Shown here: positions 61,646 to 64,000 of the stretch, piece after piece
Layout: the number at the start of each line of letters is the position of its first letter
Position numbering within the stretch: position 1 is the stretch's first letter
Origin: Brevibacterium sp. 239c
GTDB taxonomy: Bacteria > Actinomycetota > Actinomycetes > Actinomycetales > Brevibacteriaceae
NCBI RefSeq assembly: GCF_900169365.1
Contig: NZ_FXZH01000005.1
Location: 177,196 to 241,195, forward strand
Direction: 5' to 3'
Length of the DNA: 64,000 nt
Made by a program: the position numbers and the translations under genes
The notes under the pieces: model-generated
What the model was told of the DNA's origin: nothing
Seen by the model: the letters and a program-made list of their open reading frames with translations, nothing else
Databases searched by the model: none

Positions 61646-61661
61646 TGATCATTTTCGATCA
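61646..61661. promoter_or_regulatory. CGATCA-type motifs between galT and galM
   Basis: TGATCA at 61646 and CGATCA at 61656 lie ten bases apart in the divergent galT/galM region, echoing the motif spacing upstream of the SSS transporter. A 6-bp dyad GAGATC/GATCTC lies nearby at 61684-61698. Confidence 0.45.
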
Positions 61662-61751
61662 TAATGCTAACACTCGCCCGGGGGAGATCCCAGATCTCGC
61701 GTAGAATTCCGGTGCAGAGGAACTTTTGTCCACCTAACACGAAGGAGTCGC

Positions 61752-62693
61752 ATGGCCGCCTTCATCGAACTCGCTCTCGGCGAGGACTCCGCGGTCATCT
61801 CCCAAACCGGGGCAGCACTTCTCGAATACACCGTCGGCGATCGTCCCGTGGTCCTCGGCATGAACGCCTTCGACGGGGCCGTGCTCGCCCCCTGGCCCAA
61901 TCGCATCGCCGATGGCCGCTACGATTTCAGGGGACGCAGTCACCAGCTGCCGATCACAGAACCCTCCCGCCGAACCGCGCTCCACGGACTGGTGGCGAAC
62001 ACGGTCTGGGACGTGGCGGACCGTGACGAGACTTCGGTGGCTCTGAGAACCACGATCGAGCCCAGTCCCGGCTACCCCTTCGAGCTCACCCTGACTGTGA
62101 CGTATACGCTTAGCGAGGACGCGGTCGCAATCGTCGCTCATGCCAGCAATTCAGGAACGCAGTCCGCACCGTTCGCCTTCGGGTTCCATCCTTGGATCCA
62201 CCCCGGTGCCGCCACGGTCAACGAGGCTCAGCTGCTCACTCCGGCACAGACCTGGTTCGCTGTCGATGACCGACTCATCCCGATCGAGGAACGGCCCTTC
62301 AACTCCGGGACGTTCAACTCGAGGTCGTTCATCCCCACCGACCATGAACCCGATGAGGCCTCGTGCATCGTCTGCAAGGACTTCCGGGCGTTGCGTGTCA
62401 TCCGGGACAGCGTCCTCGACGATGCGTTCGGTGCACCGCGCCGCGCAGCCGACGGATGGTCATATGCGCGACTCAGAGGAGCCGATGACCGAACCGTCGT
62501 CGTCGGCATGGATGAGAGCTTTCGAGCCTGGCAGGTCTGCACCGGCGACGAACTCGACCCGGCGCTGCGCCGCAGCGCCATTGCCATCGAACCCATGACC
62601 TGTCCGCCCAATGCCTTTGCCGCTGGAGTCGACCACGATGTCATCGAACCACAGGGTGAGCTCCGAGTGGAATGGAGCATCAGCCTGCGTTAA
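61752..62693 (+). CDS. galM: Aldose 1-epimerase (galactose mutarotase)
   Basis: This enzyme interconverts the alpha and beta anomers of galactose and feeds GalK. The 313-residue protein has the APWPNRIADGRYDF, TALHGLV and FGFHPW motifs of the family. The ATG has AAGGAG seven bases upstream. It is divergent from galT and completes the Leloir set except galE, which is not in this window. Confidence 0.92.
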   Translation: MAAFIELALGEDSAVISQTGAALLEYTVGDRPVVLGMNAFDGAVLAPWPNRIADGRYDFRGRSHQLPITEPSRRTALHGLVANTVWDVADRDETSVALRTTIEPSPGYPFELTLTVTYTLSEDAVAIVAHASNSGTQSAPFAFGFHPWIHPGAATVNEAQLLTPAQTWFAVDDRLIPIEERPFNSGTFNSRSFIPTDHEPDEASCIVCKDFRALRVIRDSVLDDAFGAPRRAADGWSYARLRGADDRTVVVGMDESFRAWQVCTGDELDPALRRSAIAIEPMTCPPNAFAAGVDHDVIEPQGELRVEWSISLR

Positions 62694-62765
62694 GAGTTCT
62701 GAGCGCAAAGTGATCTTGCCCTGATAAGTTGCATCTATCGACTTCAACCCGTGCGAAGGAAGATT

Positions 62766-63677
62766 ATGTCAACACCACAGAACCCGTACTCCGGTTCGGA
62801 TGCAGAGAACAATCAGAACATCCCGAGCGATCAGACCCGCCCGGACACCGGCCAGGCCAGCCCGGAGTTCAGTCAGCCGCAGGATCCAGCTGCTGGTGAA
62901 CACCCTGTCGACGAAACGTCCGTCAACGAACCGTCCGTCGGCGAACCAACCGTCGGCGAACCAGCCGTCGACGGACAGTCCGATGCCACACAGTCACATG
63001 CTGGCACTGCCCAGTATGGCCAAGGCTCGCAGTTCAGTCAGGCCGGTCAATACGGCGGCCAGCAGAATCAGTTCGATCAGCAGAATCAGTTCGGCCAGCC
63101 GGACCAGTTCGGCCAAGGGGGTCAGTACAGCCCTCCGGAGCAATACGGTCAGGGCAGTCAAGGTGGTCAGTACAATCCGCAGGCTCAGTACGGCCAGTAT
63201 GGGCAGCCAGCCCAGCAGGACCAGTATTATCAGGGCGCTGACTACGCAGCGCACAACCAGACCAATTACGCCGGTTCACAGCATGCTCCAGCGGGTGGTT
63301 TTCCACCGCCGGCAGCACAGCACAATGCCGGCGGCAACAGCGGCTTCTTCAAGTCGCTCTTCGACTTCCGCTTCGATAGCTTCATTGCCGTTCGCTGGGC
63401 GGGATTCATCTACATCATCGCCATCGTTGTGGCTGCGCTGTCCTGGCTGGCGTCCATCATCGGTGGACTCATCACCGGCGCAGCAGCAGGAGCCGCCACC
63501 AGCTATATGAGCAGCGGGCCGAGCTTCAGCCCGTGGCCACTGCTTCTGGCTATCATCTTCGGCTGGGTCGTTCCGGCGCTGTGGGTGATCTTCGTCCGTC
63601 TGGCCCTCGAACTCATCGTGGCTAACGTAAAGACTGCAGAGAACACGAAGAAGATCGCGGACTCCATCGGACGCTGA
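62766..63677 (+). CDS. DUF4282 domain membrane protein with Gln-rich repeats
   Basis: The first 190 residues or so are low complexity: 5-residue GEPxV units near residues 55-75 and QFGQ/QYGQ/GGQY repeats in the middle. The C-terminal 100 residues form the DUF4282 domain with two membrane segments (FIYIIAIVVAALSWLASIIGGL, then LLLAIIFGWVVPALWVIF). The start at 62766 has GAAGGAA upstream. Function is unknown; the family may act in membrane organisation. Confidence 0.85.
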   Translation: MSTPQNPYSGSDAENNQNIPSDQTRPDTGQASPEFSQPQDPAAGEHPVDETSVNEPSVGEPTVGEPAVDGQSDATQSHAGTAQYGQGSQFSQAGQYGGQQNQFDQQNQFGQPDQFGQGGQYSPPEQYGQGSQGGQYNPQAQYGQYGQPAQQDQYYQGADYAAHNQTNYAGSQHAPAGGFPPPAAQHNAGGNSGFFKSLFDFRFDSFIAVRWAGFIYIIAIVVAALSWLASIIGGLITGAAAGAATSYMSSGPSFSPWPLLLAIIFGWVVPALWVIFVRLALELIVANVKTAENTKKIADSIGR

Positions 63678-64000
63678 ACAGCTTCGGTATTCGCTCTGAG
63701 TCCCAGGGATCGGCTTTGAAGTCGAGCTCTGAGACCCAGAGCGAGCTGCAGGTTATTACCCGGGCTATATAACCCGGAATGTATGTACGGAAAACGGGGT
63801 TATAGGCCAAAATGTGTGTATGGGTAGGGCGTGTTCGGCAGGCTAATCCTGATGGTTTCACCGTGATCGTCCGCCCCAACCTTTCTGGATACCGTTACCG
63901 TCTTCGACGCTGAACGAGGTCCCGTACAAAGACGTTGTCTCCGGGCGGCCGGCATCTGGTCTCGTGACTTTTCGAGTAGGTTTCCTGGTCCACGCAGCCG
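63678..64000. other. Gene-free tail with AT-rich palindromes
   Basis: No convincing gene is seen. The stretch holds CCGGG-CTATATAA-CCCGG (63759-63776) and several GGTTAT/ATAACC repeats, with unusually low GC. Open frames present are short and lack family features; a downstream gene may begin past the window edge. Confidence 0.4.

Noticed and set aside
63622..63879. 85-codon minus-strand frame at the window end
   Set aside because: Overlaps the DUF4282 gene end and has no family features.
63812..63913. 33-residue plus-strand frame at the window end
   Set aside because: No ribosome-binding site or homologue recognised; too short to support.

Overview
The window is a GC-rich actinobacterial chromosome segment. 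Gene order and protein features fit Micrococcales, and Brevibacterium or a close relative is my best guess (inference only; no search was run). The long conserved minus-strand block is typical of actinobacteria: rpsB-tsf-pyrH-frr-cdsA, yraN-yifB-dprA-xerC, rimM-trmD-rplS-lepB-lepB-rnhB-DUF2469, rpsP-khpA, ffh, amt, ftsY, smc, and DUF177-rpmF-rnc-mutM.

Layout. 214-4703: translation factors, UMP kinase and CDP-DAG synthase, all minus strand. 5290-6384: a secreted M23+M15 double peptidase, plus strand. 6385-10239: a compact plus-strand accessory cassette of visibly lower GC, with an intact tyrosine recombinase, an XRE-type regulator, a histidine phosphatase and a three-zinc-ribbon protein with a degenerate recombinase fold. 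It sits between the peptidase and xerC, which are usually close neighbours in this locus. 10240-14465: xerC, dprA, yifB, yraN. 14648-19995: RNase HII, two signal peptidases, L19, tRNA/rRNA maturation and S16. 20156-28737: SRP pathway (ffh, ftsY), amt and smc with two small coupled genes. 28824-28896: tRNA-Asn. 29187-31058: a BCCT osmolyte transporter. 31688-34126: mutM, rnc, rpmF, DUF177. 34248-39971: an MFS exporter, coaD, a GntR regulator, and a divergent ectoine-type ABC importer (ehuBCDA). 40076-46713: rsmD, recG, a DAK2 kinase, thiL and a DUF3515 lipoprotein. 46980-47936: an AbiEi-type gene bracketed by two copies of a palindromic element. 48139-52967: ddl, a PEBP-like protein, gpsA, plsC, murA. 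53079-56095: leuCD and a divergent IclR regulator. 56106-62693: a galactose (Leloir) locus with a DeoR regulator, SSS transporter, galK, galT and galM. 62766-63677: a DUF4282 membrane protein.

How the genes work together. Most of the window is housekeeping: translation, protein export, chromosome dynamics, cell-wall precursors and phospholipid synthesis. Two osmolyte import systems (BCCT and Ehu) suggest a salt-adapted lifestyle. The leu and gal loci carry repeat motifs that look like operators for their adjacent regulators.

The most unusual items are: the recombinase/XRE/phosphatase/zinc-ribbon cassette with a 12-codon orphan reading frame at its right edge; a perfect 16-bp hairpin inside the start of rnc; a terminator-shaped hairpin inside the start of the second lepB; a 13-bp tandem array between the two lepB genes; and the palindrome-flanked AbiEi-like gene.
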